64,000 nt of DNA from Henckelia pumila (GCF_033568475.1 NC_133122.1:165690130-165754129); one strand, 5' to 3'; counted from the stretch's first letter, positions 35,887 to 48,540 are shown. Translations and numbers: made by a program. The notes: generated by a model from the letters alone, not told the origin.

Positions 35887-38444
35887 TTACCACCAAGGAA
35901 AGCAGCATTTCTGCGTCGAAAACAAAGCCGAATAAGAAGAAAGAAGATGAATCAAGATCAGACAGGATATAGTGTTGTAATAATTCATGAATGATTAACA
36001 CCTTTGGTTCGTTGGATGGACGTTGAATCTGCGGGCTGTAAGACGGCCGTTTTGGTGCATTTGACACATGACCAGGTGTAGGATTCCTTTCCTGGCGTAC
36101 TTTATCGAATACAAGGGTCAGATTTTCGGCCGAACGAGGATCATGTTCGTTCCAATCACCAAATCTTGGAACAGCTGCACCTTTTTCTGGCTGTCATTCG
36201 AAATACAATCAATAACAACAACAACAACGGTCCATTCCGCGTAGGCTATACAAACAAAACCACAGCTTTTTTTTTTTTTTTTTTTTTTTTAACATGGAGT
36301 GGAAGTATGATGCAAGAAAGAAAATATATTGTATCTTTTATTTGTAGCAACTGGCTAGGCTAGGCTTTTTTGGTGGGATGGATATATATTTCTTCAATTT
36401 ACAAGTCATTCTACGTTTTCTTATAGAGCGATGTGAAATCAAAACTATAACATGTTATGAAGATTAATGATTCTGAATTATTATTGAAATCTATGAAACA
36501 TGACTTACACTATTGTCCTCTTGAGCAATCGGCCCTAGCCGGGATCTTGCGCGGATACCATGATTATTCTCATAGTTTGTTCCTTCCCATGGCGCAGAAC
36601 CAACGCCTCTCCCGGCGTTTCTTGCCTGTGGATGATGAGGTGAACTCTCAATGCTATACTCAGATCCTGCACTAGACCTTGTAGATTGATTTGCTCTGTT
36701 CACACGACCACCATAACTCGACTCACTAGGAGGCCTTTGCCTCACATTTTCGTTTCGAACTGTAGAATTACTCAACTGCCTAAAGTCAGCATCATCCCTG
36801 CTTACTCTATGATCATGAATTTGCTTGACTGATCCCCTTACAATAGGTTCCTCTGGTTTGGTCCTAGTTTTTAGTGGGGCAGGGGCAGCAGGAGCGAGAG
36901 GCGAAGGCTCGATTTTACGGAACATGTCTGGATTCTCTAGGGGATCATTAGGATTTATTATTTTCTCACCTCTAGTTTTTCTTGCCTTGTCAAAGTAAAC
37001 CGTGTAAGGAACACTGTCTTCACTTTCCCAGTTACCAAACTTTGGTACATTCGAACGCTGCTTCGCAAAAAGGCAAAAAAAAAAAAAAAATTCGCCATCC
37101 TTGTCAATTTTAAATACAGATAACTCGTTCATATATGAGAAGAATAGTACGTCTTCATATCTTTCAAATTTTACGTAGCTCTAAAATGGAAAAATCAAAT
37201 GGTTCAGTGGCACTTAAATGTTACCGAGTTGAAGACTTAAACAGAAAATATTCAAGATCAAGTTTGTGATACCCTGTAAGTAGTATGTCAATTAGCATCA
37301 CAAGGTGGTGTTAAGGTTGGAACCAATAAACTACAATTGGTTCTCTACCTCCCATTGTTTGTATCAACACTTTTGTGGAACTATATGAACAAATACAGTT
37401 AGGTTATGTTTGGATTGATAGATTTTGAAATCAGGGATTTCGATTATGTTTCAATTATTTACAATGAAAGATTAAATCTACGTCATACTTATTTATGCAT
37501 TAGTAATACAATGTAAAATTGATTACAAAGATAAAACTTGAAATTCATCCTAATTAACATGAAATATTATATAAACATGTAAGATATGAATTTGAAGTTC
37601 ATAGTATTTATTCTATAAACAACAAAATACATTTGAATCCATCAATTCAAATGCAACATTATGTTGCATTTGGAGTGGAGAATTTGGTTTTGATTGGTAT
37701 TTGAATGAATGATTTGAAATTATTTTAATTGGGCTGAATTTGAAATATGTCGCAACCACTCAAAAAAATATGGATTGGAAGGAAACCTCATACGAACGTA
37801 AGATTTTAAATCGATGTATAATTCCTTTAAAAAAAAATTGATGTATAATTTTGTCACACCATCTCTTAACGAAAGAAAACGGAAAAACTATGCTATTAAT
37901 TTATTGCCTACCCAAAAAAGTCAATGAAAAAGCAAGCTGTCAAGTGGAACCTCTCAAGTCCAAAGAATCAAGAAACTAATAAAAGAAAAAAGAAAAAGAA
38001 AAAAAGGAAAGAAAAGAAAAGAGAAGAGAAGAGAAGAGAAAAAAACTTCTTCAATTTGTAGATGGTCATTTTTTCTCAACCAAAGCAAATTACAAGTTAA
38101 CATGTATCCAAACAGATGATCCTAGTTATAGTCTTCGTGCACACAAAGTTTATACGTCCAAAGAAAAAACAGAGGAATAACATAAATATAACATGAACAA
38201 TATTTGTTTTCTGTTCGTCAATTCTAAACTCTTGACTTAATTTTTTAAAATAACAGATTGATGGTTCGCGGTGCTACCACGACAAAGTTTCAGGTTAAAA
38301 CGGATGTGCTATAATGTCAATGGAACTAACAGCGCCCATGACCCATGATAACTACGGATGGAAAACCAAGAATTCCAAAAATAAACTAGAAATCAGCAAT
38401 TGTTAAACAGAACAAATTAAAATTAATTGTAAACTTACAGCCAT
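35887..38444 (-). CDS. RIN4-like protein with two NOI motifs
   Basis: Four coding exons: 38444-38439 (Met-Ala only), 37060-36509, 36190-36002 and 35910-35887, all joined in phase 0 with GT-AG borders, giving 256 aa. NOI motif 1 (VPKFGNW, residues 7-13, then VPYTVYFDKARKTRG) and NOI motif 2 (VPRFGDW, 193-199, then FDKVRQERN) flank a disordered Ser/Arg-rich middle. The protein ends KCCFPWW; the paired Cys is the usual acylation site that tethers RIN4 to the plasma membrane. RIN4 proteins are immune regulators guarded by NLR receptors and cut by the bacterial protease AvrRpt2 at such VPxFGxW sites (family knowledge). The exon-2 acceptor is AAGCAG, two acceptors 3 bp apart. Confidence 0.9.
37061..38438. 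other. First intron of the RIN4-like gene
   Basis: This intron of about 1.4 kb lies right after the second codon, a position usual for RIN4/NOI genes. It is AT-rich with an A run at 37076-37090 and a GA-rich stretch at 37980-38042. No gene is seen inside. Confidence 0.7.
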
Positions 38445-38835
38445 ATGTATATATTTCTTGAGCAGAATTGAAGCAAACACCGTTACCCAATAGGGATCAG
38501 ATAGATATTGGAAACAGCCCAAGAAAGAAACAAAAAGTTTGCAGAAACTAATGACGTGAGAGGATTAATATAGGAACGAGTTTACGATGCATTGACCGCA
38601 TACCAGTCTTCACTCGCCTTCTGCTTTGAATTGTTCTTGCAGGTAATGATACCAATTAAATATAATATTTTGATTTTATTTTATTTTATCATTTTTCAAA
38701 TTTTCTACCTAAAAATTATTTCCGTATTTTTTCACTATAAAATAAAAGTATTTTACTGGGAAGATTATACGATTTTAAAGATTCCAGGCAACTTGCCCAC
38801 AAGCCCCCCCAAGTTCAAAAGGATTTGTACATTTT

Positions 38836-39165
38836 GCAACTTGTAGCTATTGAAGTTTGAAATATTCAAATTTTTCTTTTTATATTATGAGTTGTCATGT
38901 TATTGACAATTATTTCTTTACTTTTTCTAAAATAGAAAAATATTATTTTAAGAGATAAACACTTTTAATCATCATAGCCTACAACTAATTTTTTTTTCCC
39001 CTGAACATCTTATAATCTTGCAACTTGTAGCTATTGAAATTTGGCATATGCAAATTTTTCTTTCTATATAATTATGAGTTGTCATGTTATATTTTATTTT
39101 AAGGGATACACACTTTTAATCATCATAACCTACAACTAAATTTTTTTTTTTTTGTTTCTGAACAT
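38836..39165. repeat. Tandem duplication with 184-bp period
   Basis: GCAACTTGTAGCTATTGAA begins at 38836 and again at 39020. Both copies run on through GAGTTGTCATGTTAT and CACTTTTAATCATCATA to CCTACAACTAA. The second copy has a small deletion. It lies upstream of the RIN4-like gene; no transposon ends are visible. Confidence 0.8.
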
Positions 39166-39394
39166 TTCGATCTAATGTTTTTGGTCCTTAAAACTTTTTT
39201 AAAAAATTTGGATAATTGGTCATAGCAGTTAATTTTAAATTTAACGGTAAGAACAATTTTTGTGATACTTACAAATGTTTAAGGACAAAAAAGGTTTAGA
39301 AAATATCAAGAACAAAACATATAATGACAAAGATAAATACAATAAATTATCCGGTATTTACTATATAAATGTATTTATTTTGTTTATATATGCG

Positions 39395-39828
39395 TAGGGG
39401 TGCAAATGAACCGAATTGAGCCGAATAATGATAAAATTTTAAGGTTTGAATTCGGCTCGATAAGAGTATATTCGAGTTCGAGCTCGATTCGAAATTCGAT
39501 AATTTCAAATATTTTGGCTCGAGCTCGGCTCGAAATGAAGTTCGAGTTCGGCTCGAAACATTCGAACCTATTCGTGAACTATTGCTCGAAAATTATGGTT
39601 CGAAAAACTCGAAATGTTCGAAAAGGTTGAAAATGTATATATATTTATTATATAATTATATTATATTAATTAAATATTAAGGGTCGTGAACTATTCGTGA
39701 ACTATCGAACATAATAATTTTGACTCGAGCTCGACTCGAAAAAAAGTTCGAACATGTTCGAATTTGGCACGAGTTCGATAAGCTCAAATACGAATCAAAT
39801 ATTTATCGAGTGGGCTCGTAAAACTCAC
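39395..39828. mobile_element. TTCGAG/CGGCTCGA-rich non-autonomous transposon remnant
   Basis: It starts TAGGGGTGCAAATGAACCG, a frequent terminal sequence of small hAT-type plant elements, and is full of TTCGAG, GAGCTCG and CGGCTCGA repeats. A matching inverted end is not clear on the right, so it is probably truncated. Frames through it are repeats, not genes. Confidence 0.4.
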
Positions 39829-39892
39829 GAAAAAATAATCTCTTAGCTTTCTTCCGACATGAAAAAATAATCTCTTAGCTTTCTTCCGACAT
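39829..39892. repeat. 32-bp perfect tandem duplication
   Basis: GAAAAAATAATCTCTTAGCT... occurs at 39829-39860 and 39861-39892 without differences, so it is a recent duplication. Confidence 0.9.
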
Positions 39893-40033
39893 GAGACTAG
39901 CAGGGCTCCAGATCCTCTAATATCACATTATGCTGAAATCGATCACTGATCCAATTTGAGTACACTCTATGCATCACATTATGCTACACATCATGACCCA
40001 CACCATGTAACAACTAACAAAGACTTTGTACGC

Positions 40034-40287
40034 CCACAGGGGCATAGACGATTTGGTAAGGCCTGAGGTGACGTGAGAAGAAATTCTCCAGCGTTGCAGG
40101 TTCGATCCTCGTGTGGAGCATATTCCTCATTGAAATATTTGGGGATATGCGGGGATTGGACCATGTTGTTCCTTCCCTCAGATCCCTGCCTACTCGTGCA
40201 CATCCCTCAATTTAACCCCCGCATGAACCAATAAATCTCTGACTCATGTGGGATAAGATTCCCTTCGGATCAACCCTTTTTTTTTTA
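40034..40287 (+). mobile_element. tRNA-derived SINE
   Basis: This body of about 254 bp is flanked by the 11-bp direct repeat ACTTTGTACGC (40023-40033 and 40288-40298). Near its 5' end it has polymerase III promoter boxes: box A TAGACGATTTGG (40045-40056) and box B GGTTCGATCC (40099-40108), at tRNA-like spacing. It ends in a T run, as several plant SINE families do. A minus-strand frame at 39991-40203 overlaps it and is not a gene. The family name was not determined. Confidence 0.8.
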
Positions 40288-40298
40288 ACTTTGTACGC

Positions 40299-41132
40299 AT
40301 ATCAATCAGTTCGATCAATTATTATTTTATTTTTTATTTGTTTTCCTAATCAAGTGTTCCCGAGCAAACCGAAACCATTCATTACAAAGAAACAAATTTC
40401 CGAACAAAATTAAATCAGCTTTATCATGGTTCTACTTCCGTTTCGATATGTACTTATAAAACATTTTTATAAAAATATTTTTTTAAACTTTTTATAAAAT
40501 ATTCTATAAATTATTTTAAGAATAAATATGTGTTTGAATAACTATTCCATAAAAACATTTTAACATCACAAAAATAATATTGTTCATCTTTGACTTCCAT
40601 AGTTCCATTCTAAAAATATCTAAAAACATTTCTCAAATATTTTTTAAAAAACTATACTCCGAAAACACTTTTTAGAAAATATTTTTCAAAAAAATTTTAC
40701 AAAAAATTTATTCAAACACATACTTTAAATTTTTTTACTTATAAAACACTAAAAATGTTTTTAAAGTACGTGTCCAAACGAAATCCAAATTTTCCCAGCT
40801 AACCTGAAATTTTTTGTTCACCTTTTAGAGGTTACTTAGCATGAGGTAAACTAGAGAATTTTTGAAATCTTTCTTTCATCCACCATCCTTAAACCTTCGC
40901 ATATTTCACAGCTTCAGACATGATTCATAGATAGTTTTCATGCGATCAAAATTTTCATACAAAGAAAGAGCCAACATATTTAGAACTTACATCAACAATT
41001 AGCTGTCCGACGACGTACACTGAACTTCTTCATGATGACTGATGAAAATGTAAAAGGAACCTGAACTCACAGCATCCAGGAGCTTACATCCTTCAAACCT
41101 CTGTATGAATATCATTTTTGTTCAATAAGAAA
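40299..41132. other. AT-rich intergenic stretch
   Basis: No gene is seen. A segment at 40430-40800 has many ATTTTT/AAAAAT runs and partly self-complementary sequence (AAACATTTTTATAAA-type), perhaps an old MITE. The right end is the probable 3' UTR of the PIG-S gene. Confidence 0.5.
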
Positions 41133-44100
41133 CTAATTTAATTTGGATTTCCATGCTTTATATCTATTGCTTTCTTGTTTGTATCTTTTCCATTCTCTGA
41201 GGACCGCAAGAATCACATGCAGTGAAACTGGTAAGAAGAAGGGCTGCCAAAAAAGAGGAACAGGTTAATTATTAGACGCCAGGTTTTCACTTTTGAGATC
41301 ATCTTCTACAGTGCATATCCATAAAAACAAAATCATAATGAACATGTTTTTGTTTTTGGTGCCTTTATATGTTATAACCCAAAACAGTAAAAGTTTAAAC
41401 AAGAGAGCAAATATGCTTGGTGTTCCGGAGCGGATTAAGTTTCGCATCCCTTTGCCATCTCCGGAAGGCGAAAATAAAATCAAAATTATTCACTCATTTT
41501 CCTTCCATTTCCCCTAAAAAACAGTTATCCTTGTTTTCAAATCTTCCAATTTGATTGTTAACATTTACCATCCATTGAACCATTCGTCACTCCCCAAATA
41601 TAATATATTATTATATTGTTTTACAAAACAAAACACTATTTTAAAGTTCAAGATAGATTTATTTTCAACTTTAAACACATACAGATATAAATGACAACAA
41701 AGTATTTTCACACGAGGCTTCTATTTCTAATGCTCCCTAACTTGATACCAGATAGAGGACCACACTGGGAGAATGATAGTTTGGTATAAATGACAAGAAG
41801 CAGTCTAACGGAATCTTTGCAAATATAATCACACATGTCAATGTTGTTTGTGGTTGCTACTATTTTCACTGTTTTGCTTCTTCATTTACAAATTCTTGTA
41901 CAGGGTTATTTCTCAAAGCAATGCCTCCAATTTTCAAGCATTAAGAGTGCTCTAAAAGCAAAAGACGCATTTTTATATATCACTCGGTAACACTTATTTT
42001 CTCAATTTTAAAGTTTTGCTATGGTAAATCTCAAATGCTTAAATAAAGCATGCATTATCATCAAACAAGATATGAACACTAGAGAATTTAAAAAATCAGT
42101 TAGTGTCACGGAACGAACCGAATAGACAGCAAAGCAGTGCTCAAATGAATAGTAGCTCACAGACATCATAGACGGGTGATAGAATGCATCTTCTGCAAAA
42201 GATTTTGCTTCTCTCGAGGATACTGACAGACAAAAGAAAGGATGTACATAATAGTATATTTGAAATGTAACAAAACGGAAAAAGATGTTTCTTCATTACA
42301 TCACCGACTATAAATTCATACCAGCTGAAGCATCATAAGCTCCACGGGACACATTGCTTAAGGTCAACTTTGCAGTTTCAAGAGAAAACTTCACCTGCTC
42401 ATGTAAAATGAATGAACTCCAATGATTATACAACCACAACTCGAATATAAACTGGAATAGTACTAGATTACTCAACCAGCCTCAGAAGGGAACCAAAAAT
42501 CAGTTTTTTAACTAATGAATCTTGAGATGAATTAATATGAGCCCTATTCTCGGAAACATGCTAAGGTACATTCACCTGTTTTCCTATTTCATCCTTAATG
42601 ATCATTCTCGGGAGTGACTGTACCTGCACATTTAACCTGGTTATATCATAATGCTTAAATTAAAATTTGATAGTTAAAAGCAGATGACACACCAATCGAG
42701 AAAGTGAGCCAAGAGTTGTGCCGCATTGAAGAAGATTAAAACAAGTGTGTTGCCGAGACAGCACATCCAATTCCCTGAATCACAAACATACACAAGCCAT
42801 CAGTGTCCAAACAGGCACGATAACAATCAAGCATCCAACAGACATTGATGTAAAAAACATCTGCAACAAAAAGGATATATAGTTAAATGCCTGTTAGGCA
42901 TTTGGTCGAGCTCATTCATGCCACAAAGGAACTTAAATGTAGAATCCCTTGGTTTAGCAAAGACCTTCTAATACAAAACATGAAAATCAACAAATCATGT
43001 CTCTCCGATGGTTGAAAGCTACAGTTAAAATCATTGAATAGTTTGACCAACAAAATTATTGTGGCACCTATGCCATGATAATGAAATTTCACCGGTCCTT
43101 CCTATCCCCAGTACCCCCTGTTTTTGTTCCACCAGCGAATCAGTGTAAGTTGGCAAGCTGGCTAGAGAGTAGAGATGAATGAAAGACAAGGGATAGTGAA
43201 AGGAAATAAGAAGAAATGCAATGTTGCTTTGGTAGAGAAGAAAATTTTAAAAAAAAAAACATACACACACACACACACACAAGCGAAATTATCTTAAGAG
43301 ATCAGCATAAGGAAAACAAAAAAGAGATTGAGGTGATATTCTAAAATGAAGAAACGCGAACATTAGAACGTACATGTGAGTGTGTATCAGAAGCTCCTTC
43401 AGGAGTAACTGCAATCCTAAAATTCTTTTTCGAGTAAAAAAATTGCAATAGCTGTTGTTCAAAATTACAATAATTTGAACAGCATGTTTTTGCTAACGCA
43501 CGCTTGATGTGATTTTAATATTTTCTAATATGTTCCAGCAGTCTATGAGTTCTAATAAGTATTTGATAAAACCTTTGAGCACACAAGTTCTGGTTTATAA
43601 GCTTAATTGAAGAAGCTCTAAGTTAATTTTGTTCACTGCCTCCAGATAACTTGATTAAGCTTTAATTTTTTCCCAATACCTTCTAACAGCGTACAGATCA
43701 TACAAGTATTCGATTCTATCTTTGAGCACACAAGTTCTTTTCATAAGCTTAATTGAAAAAGTTTTAAGTTTCACCTCTAGATAGACAAATAAATCCAAAT
43801 TAATTAACAATTTAAGAGCTATACATGAAAGTCAAAATTTTTTTATTAAAAATTGGAATTTGGTTACCCATTAAACAAAACAATGAAAAAAAATTCCAAG
43901 TGTAAATTTTTATTGTGTCAAGTATAACTTTAATTTACGATAAGGCATCTCAATCGCAATTCGCAAAAAAACAATCCATTTTTCATTGGCTGTTTTTTGA
44001 CTGACACCATAAAGCTGAAGAAAATGCCTCCCTGGTATCTGAATAAAGAATATTGATTCTTCATTTCTTATGTGTGATTTAAGCACCAAGAGACAAAGAA

Positions 44101-46954
44101 AGCATATCAAGCATAAAATCAAACAACTTCTACTGCCATTTATCCATCAACAGACTTGTTTTCTCACCATTCCGTAAAACCCCTTTCACTGGCCAAAATT
44201 TGTAACGCCCCTGATGTATCACCAAAGAAACCATTGGATTTTAAACCAAAGAGTTGCCGCAACTGCCCAATTAACACTTCAAAAATTTTCTTCAAATCCT
44301 GCTTCCGAACATACACAAGTTATATTTCAGACCTTGTACTTGATCTAGGCATTTGAATCAAAAATTGAAGTAACTATGATATGAAAACACAGCTATCTAG
44401 TCAGCATGCATTACAAGGATTAGCTTATCCATAGTTATTTATTGTTCAATAACATGAAGAGGAAAATCAAACAATGATAAACAACTCCATTTAATTCATG
44501 AGTCCTCACAAATAAAGGCTACTGACCTCAGGTGATATTTTATATCTGCCGTGTGGTGCTATATTTGTATCATTCAAACAACCTGGAGGGTTCCAAACTA
44601 AAACACTTCCCCACATCTACAAGTTGACATTTTAAGAGCTGAGATTCTGCGATAGACAAAACATAAAAGATAAACAGTGAAGTAAAAGTGCAACTCACTG
44701 GAGATATAAAGCCATTTGTCATGGAAATTTCTCCATTTGGTAGCTGCAACAGAAGTGGACACTCTGATGCAGATGGTACATATCTAGTGTAAGAACCAAA
44801 AGCAAATAGCAATTATTCAATAGACTCTAAAGAAGATCACACAATAATAATTCACAATGTAAACCCACCAGATTGAGTTAGGATACAAGAATAAACGTCA
44901 AGCAGGGGCTTTTTTATGTACTTATCTTAGAATCAGTTTAGTGTTTGCGCACGACATTGAAAATTGTTTTATTTCTTAACGAGAATAATCTGAAGTTCTA
45001 AAAGGCACATTTTCTTGCTGCTGATTTTTTTCTTAATTTTTTTACAAAATAACTAGGGGATTGAACATTTGAGTTACTTCAACATTGAAATGCAGAGTAT
45101 AATAAAAGACAGGAGAACAGTTTCTACAGAAAACAGAACACAAGATATCAGGAAAGATAATGAGTAAAGATTATACACCACAAACTGCAAGATTTTTGAA
45201 CGCCCGCCAGCTGCAACTGATGTATCCAAATGCCACTCGTTTGAGTTTACCTACATATCGACACTATCAAGAATGACTCACAACACAGAAATGACGGCAC
45301 AGAAACCAACAGACTTGAAGCAAATCCAATTTACCTACTAGTTAAAGTTCATTTATTAATCATTTACGATGTTTATTCACAGGAAGCTTTTCACATAAGA
45401 AAGTTTTGAGTGAACATACAAAGAACGGAAGATCTTTCGCACTGAAAATATAGCTGCCCAACTGTTCATCCCAATACGAAAAGGAAGACTTCGGAGTGTG
45501 GTATAAGACCTGCATGATTGACAAGAATGGCAGATTGAGAGAAAGAGTTGTGTTCAACAATATCAATAGAAACAAATGTAAGCTATACAGATTCCATTAG
45601 CTTCATTTGAAAGATTATTGAAATGACGCAATGTCGAAAGAAAAAGAAAAAAAACATGAGTACGACCTGACTTTCCACTTTAACATCTGCCAGAGGCTTC
45701 AAAGCCTCAATTATAGGAGACAAGAGATTCACGTCAGCATCTTGGAAATCCCTATTAAACAAGATAAATTTAAAGAAGAATGCAACTAAAACTAGACTAA
45801 TAGACCGTTCCCATGACACCATCGCAGATCTGTTTGTTAAGTTCCCCTCAAATAAGTCATCATCACATAGCAAATGTCTTTGGGAAGAAAGGTTGTATAT
45901 ATAGCAGAGGGATGAATTTATAAAATCAATTGGACACATTATCGGAGTAGCGCGAAAACATGATTTTCATTAACAATATCCATGAATTGGTTGATCATAA
46001 AAAGGGAGAAACCGTAGTAAGACAATTGAAAATTTTTACCAGCATCTGAAAGATAATTAGGAAAGATGACACTAAGAAGACTCTTTTACCAGTCATAAAT
46101 CCAACTGCTTGGATCAGCGTTCAGCAAATTGAAAGAAAGCACAGTCCTCCCATCTGCCCCGACGGGCATAAACTCCCCGCTAATCGACCCTTCCTCTTTT
46201 CCACCATTTGCAAATACTTTCAGAAAGATCTCGGCTACCTTCTTCACAGCTTCCTCCTCCAAAATACTCCCTGCAATCCAAGCATGCCTGTACTTCCCAA
46301 CTGCCATCCTGGCCTCCGAACTTTCCTCCATCCTGACAACAACAACGGTGTAAACTTTTCCAGTAGCATTATTACTCCCACCACTATCACCCATCAGCAC
46401 CTGCAAATCCTCATCCAACAACAGTTCATCGTATTTCCCCGAATGCTCATTAAGCGACCCACACTTCCAATGCACATTGCTGCTGGAGTGATCACACACA
46501 GAACCGTAGTCTAGGGTTACAAGAATAGAGGAATTCAGCTCACAAGCACCGCAGGATACGAAAGCATTGCTGCCACTAAGTTTACGCACGTGAGACTGAA
46601 TTGAAAGCGATAATTCGTTAGCTGTCAATGACCCACGTCCGAAACCGACAAAAACAGCTTCAAATTGGCAAGGGAACCGCAGGGGATTGGAGTCGATCGC
46701 GGCAGACAGATCATCGATTTCACGGAACGGCAGCGGCGACCTATATATTTCAATGGACTTGAGCAAAAAAGGGAGACCTGCACTTGGAAAAAGAAGAGCA
46801 TTAAAAATCTGAAAATACAGAGAAAAATGTGAGCTTCAATATTACCTGATATGAAAGAGAAAAGAACCGTGAGAGTGAGAGTGAAGCGTTTGAGTCCAGG
46901 TCTGGTTTGTCGCATGGTTTCCGGGTCGGGACTAGCTTCGGAGATTTCCTCCAT
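41133..46954 (-). CDS. PIGS: GPI transamidase subunit PIG-S
   Basis: Thirteen coding exons join in frame with GT-AG borders to 589 aa: 46954-46846, 46777-46090, 45751-45667, 45509-45420, 45250-45177, 44783-44699, 44616-44527, 44298-44168, 42774-42693, 42623-42576, 42394-42322, 42222-42119 and 41243-41133. An N-terminal membrane segment (about 24-42) is followed by IEIYRSPLPFREIDDL. A luminal domain follows, with VLSFNLLNADPSSWIYDW, YHTPKSSFSYWDEQLG and WGSVLVWNPPGC. A C-terminal membrane segment (FFLPVSLHVILAVL) ends the protein. These match PIG-S in order and length. PIG-S is part of the ER complex (PIG-K, GAA1, PIG-T, PIG-S, PIG-U) that attaches GPI anchors. An upstream in-frame ATG (47020) is less likely, because the conserved part starts later. 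Confidence 0.9.
43259..43282. repeat. (CA)n microsatellite in a PIG-S intron
   Basis: This CA run of about nine units follows an A tract in the 1.4-kb intron between coding exons 8 and 9. Confidence 0.9.
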
Positions 46955-47263
46955 TGCCACAGACCTACCTACAAAGGTTTGAATGAATGAAGCACAGAAT
47001 TCAGATTTTGTGTTGCACAAATATACTCATTATATTTTATTACAAGTTAAGAGATATTACTTAAAAGGTCATTTTTAAAACGAAACACACACATTATAAA
47101 TTGATTGAATATATTATTAGACTTTAGAAATTAGGTAACTCAAAGAGAATATATAATTTGCTCATTTCTACTACTAAATTAAATATATTAAACTTTAAAA
47201 GTAATATATAAATTATTTAAAATCATCTCATCATAAATATTGATGCATTTAATAATTATATAT

Positions 47264-47554
47264 ATTCTTGGACAATCAATTTTGTGACACTGTTTCTTGG
47301 CTAGCTCTCTCTGTTTTTATTTCTTTTTTTTTTTAATTCATAATATTTCGTGTTTATATATATTCTAAATTTTTTTAATAGTAATAGGCGTAAAAATTTT
47401 TTAAACCTATATATTTTTTACGCCTATTACTATTAAAAAATTTTAGAATATATATAAACGCGAAATATTATGAATTACAAAAAAAAAAGAAAAGGAAATA
47501 AAAACAGAGAGAGCTAGCCAACAAACACTGTCACAAAATTGATTGTCCAAGAAT
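47264..47554. mobile_element. Foldback (long inverted repeat) element
   Basis: The left arm, ATTCTTGGACAATCAATTTT..., and the right arm, ...AAAATTGATTGTCCAAGAAT, are almost perfect reverse complements over about 135 bases each. Only a short loop (TTTAAACCTATATA) lies between them, around 47409. Transcribed RNA would form one long hairpin. It lies about 310 bp upstream of the PIG-S start codon. It fits a hairpin MITE; no clear TSD beyond AT-rich flanks. Confidence 0.7.
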
Positions 47555-47700
47555 TTTTTTTTATTTTTTTAACATTATATTGTCACTGTTAATACATGTG
47601 TGGCGTCTAAATATTTATTTAGAGTCTAAAGATATTTTTGGTATTGTACATATATTGATGTAGTTCTAATGCTAGTTATATATGTTAGTGAGAAGTTTTA

Positions 47701-47853
47701 AGCTGTCCAACAAATTTTTGTTCACTTCGTCTTCAACCACTAAAATTCGATGTCGGGTTTTAGTTGTTTTTGTTTTTTATTTTTCGCACCACTAAAACAC
47801 GGCACTGAGTTTTAGTGGTCGAGCACGAAGTGAGTATCATTTGTTGGGCAGCT
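47701..47853. mobile_element. Imperfect inverted-repeat element (MITE-like)
   Basis: AGCTGTCCAACAAAT (47701-47715) pairs with ATTTGTTGGGCAGCT (47839-47853). Inner pairs CACTTCGT/ACGAAGTG and CCACTAAAA/TTTTAGTGG follow the same fold. The arms may extend some 20 bp further with mismatches. Confidence 0.55.
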
Positions 47854-47892
47854 GAAAATTTCTAATATGTTAGTAATTGTAATTGTATGAAA

Positions 47893-48540
47893 ATTAGGGA
47901 TGATAACGGGTCGGGTCTAAACTCGACCCCACATTAAACCCGCCTCGGCGGGACGGGTTTAGACCCGACTAAGTGGGTCCACAAGCGGGGCGGGACGGGA
48001 CGGGGTCCTGAGTTTGACCAAACCCGTCCTGCCAAAGTGTATATATATATATATATATATATAAAATTTAAAATAAACATGTATATATATAAATATAAAA
48101 TATATATGTAATATTAATAATATGTAATTATATTTTTATACTAAATAATTAATATTTTGTCCATAATTTGAGTGTATAATATTATTTTATTGAAATAAAT
48201 TTATTTTATTATGATATGTTTAGTATAAAAATGTATCATTATAATGTTTCTTGGTTAATAATTATTAATTAATTACAAGTTGAAAAATTTTTAATTGTGA
48301 GAATATATTTTTTGTCTTAAATATTATCAATATATATTTGAAATTAAATCTACTGATTTTTGTTAATTTTTAATTTTTTAATTTAATAAAATTAAAATTA
48401 TTTAATTTTTGGCGGGTCCAACGGGTCTAATCCGGATTGGACCCGTCGGGTTCGCAGAACGGAGCGGGTCTAAAGAGAAGCGACCCGGGTCCCAGGTTTA
48501 GCCAAACCCGCCCCAAACCCACCCCGTTGCCTTCCCTAAT
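47893..48540. mobile_element. MITE with GGGATGATAACGGG-type ends
   Basis: The left end ATTAGGGATGATAACGGGTC and the right end CCGTTGCCTTCCCTAAT are inverted repeats. GC-rich GGGTCTAAACCCG-like blocks sit at both ends, around an AT-rich centre with a TA run (48041-48062). This end type is common among small hAT-like plant elements. A target duplication is not clear. Confidence 0.6.

Noticed and set aside
46129..46514. Plus-strand frames over PIG-S exon 2
   Set aside because: Shadows of the long coding exon on the minus strand.
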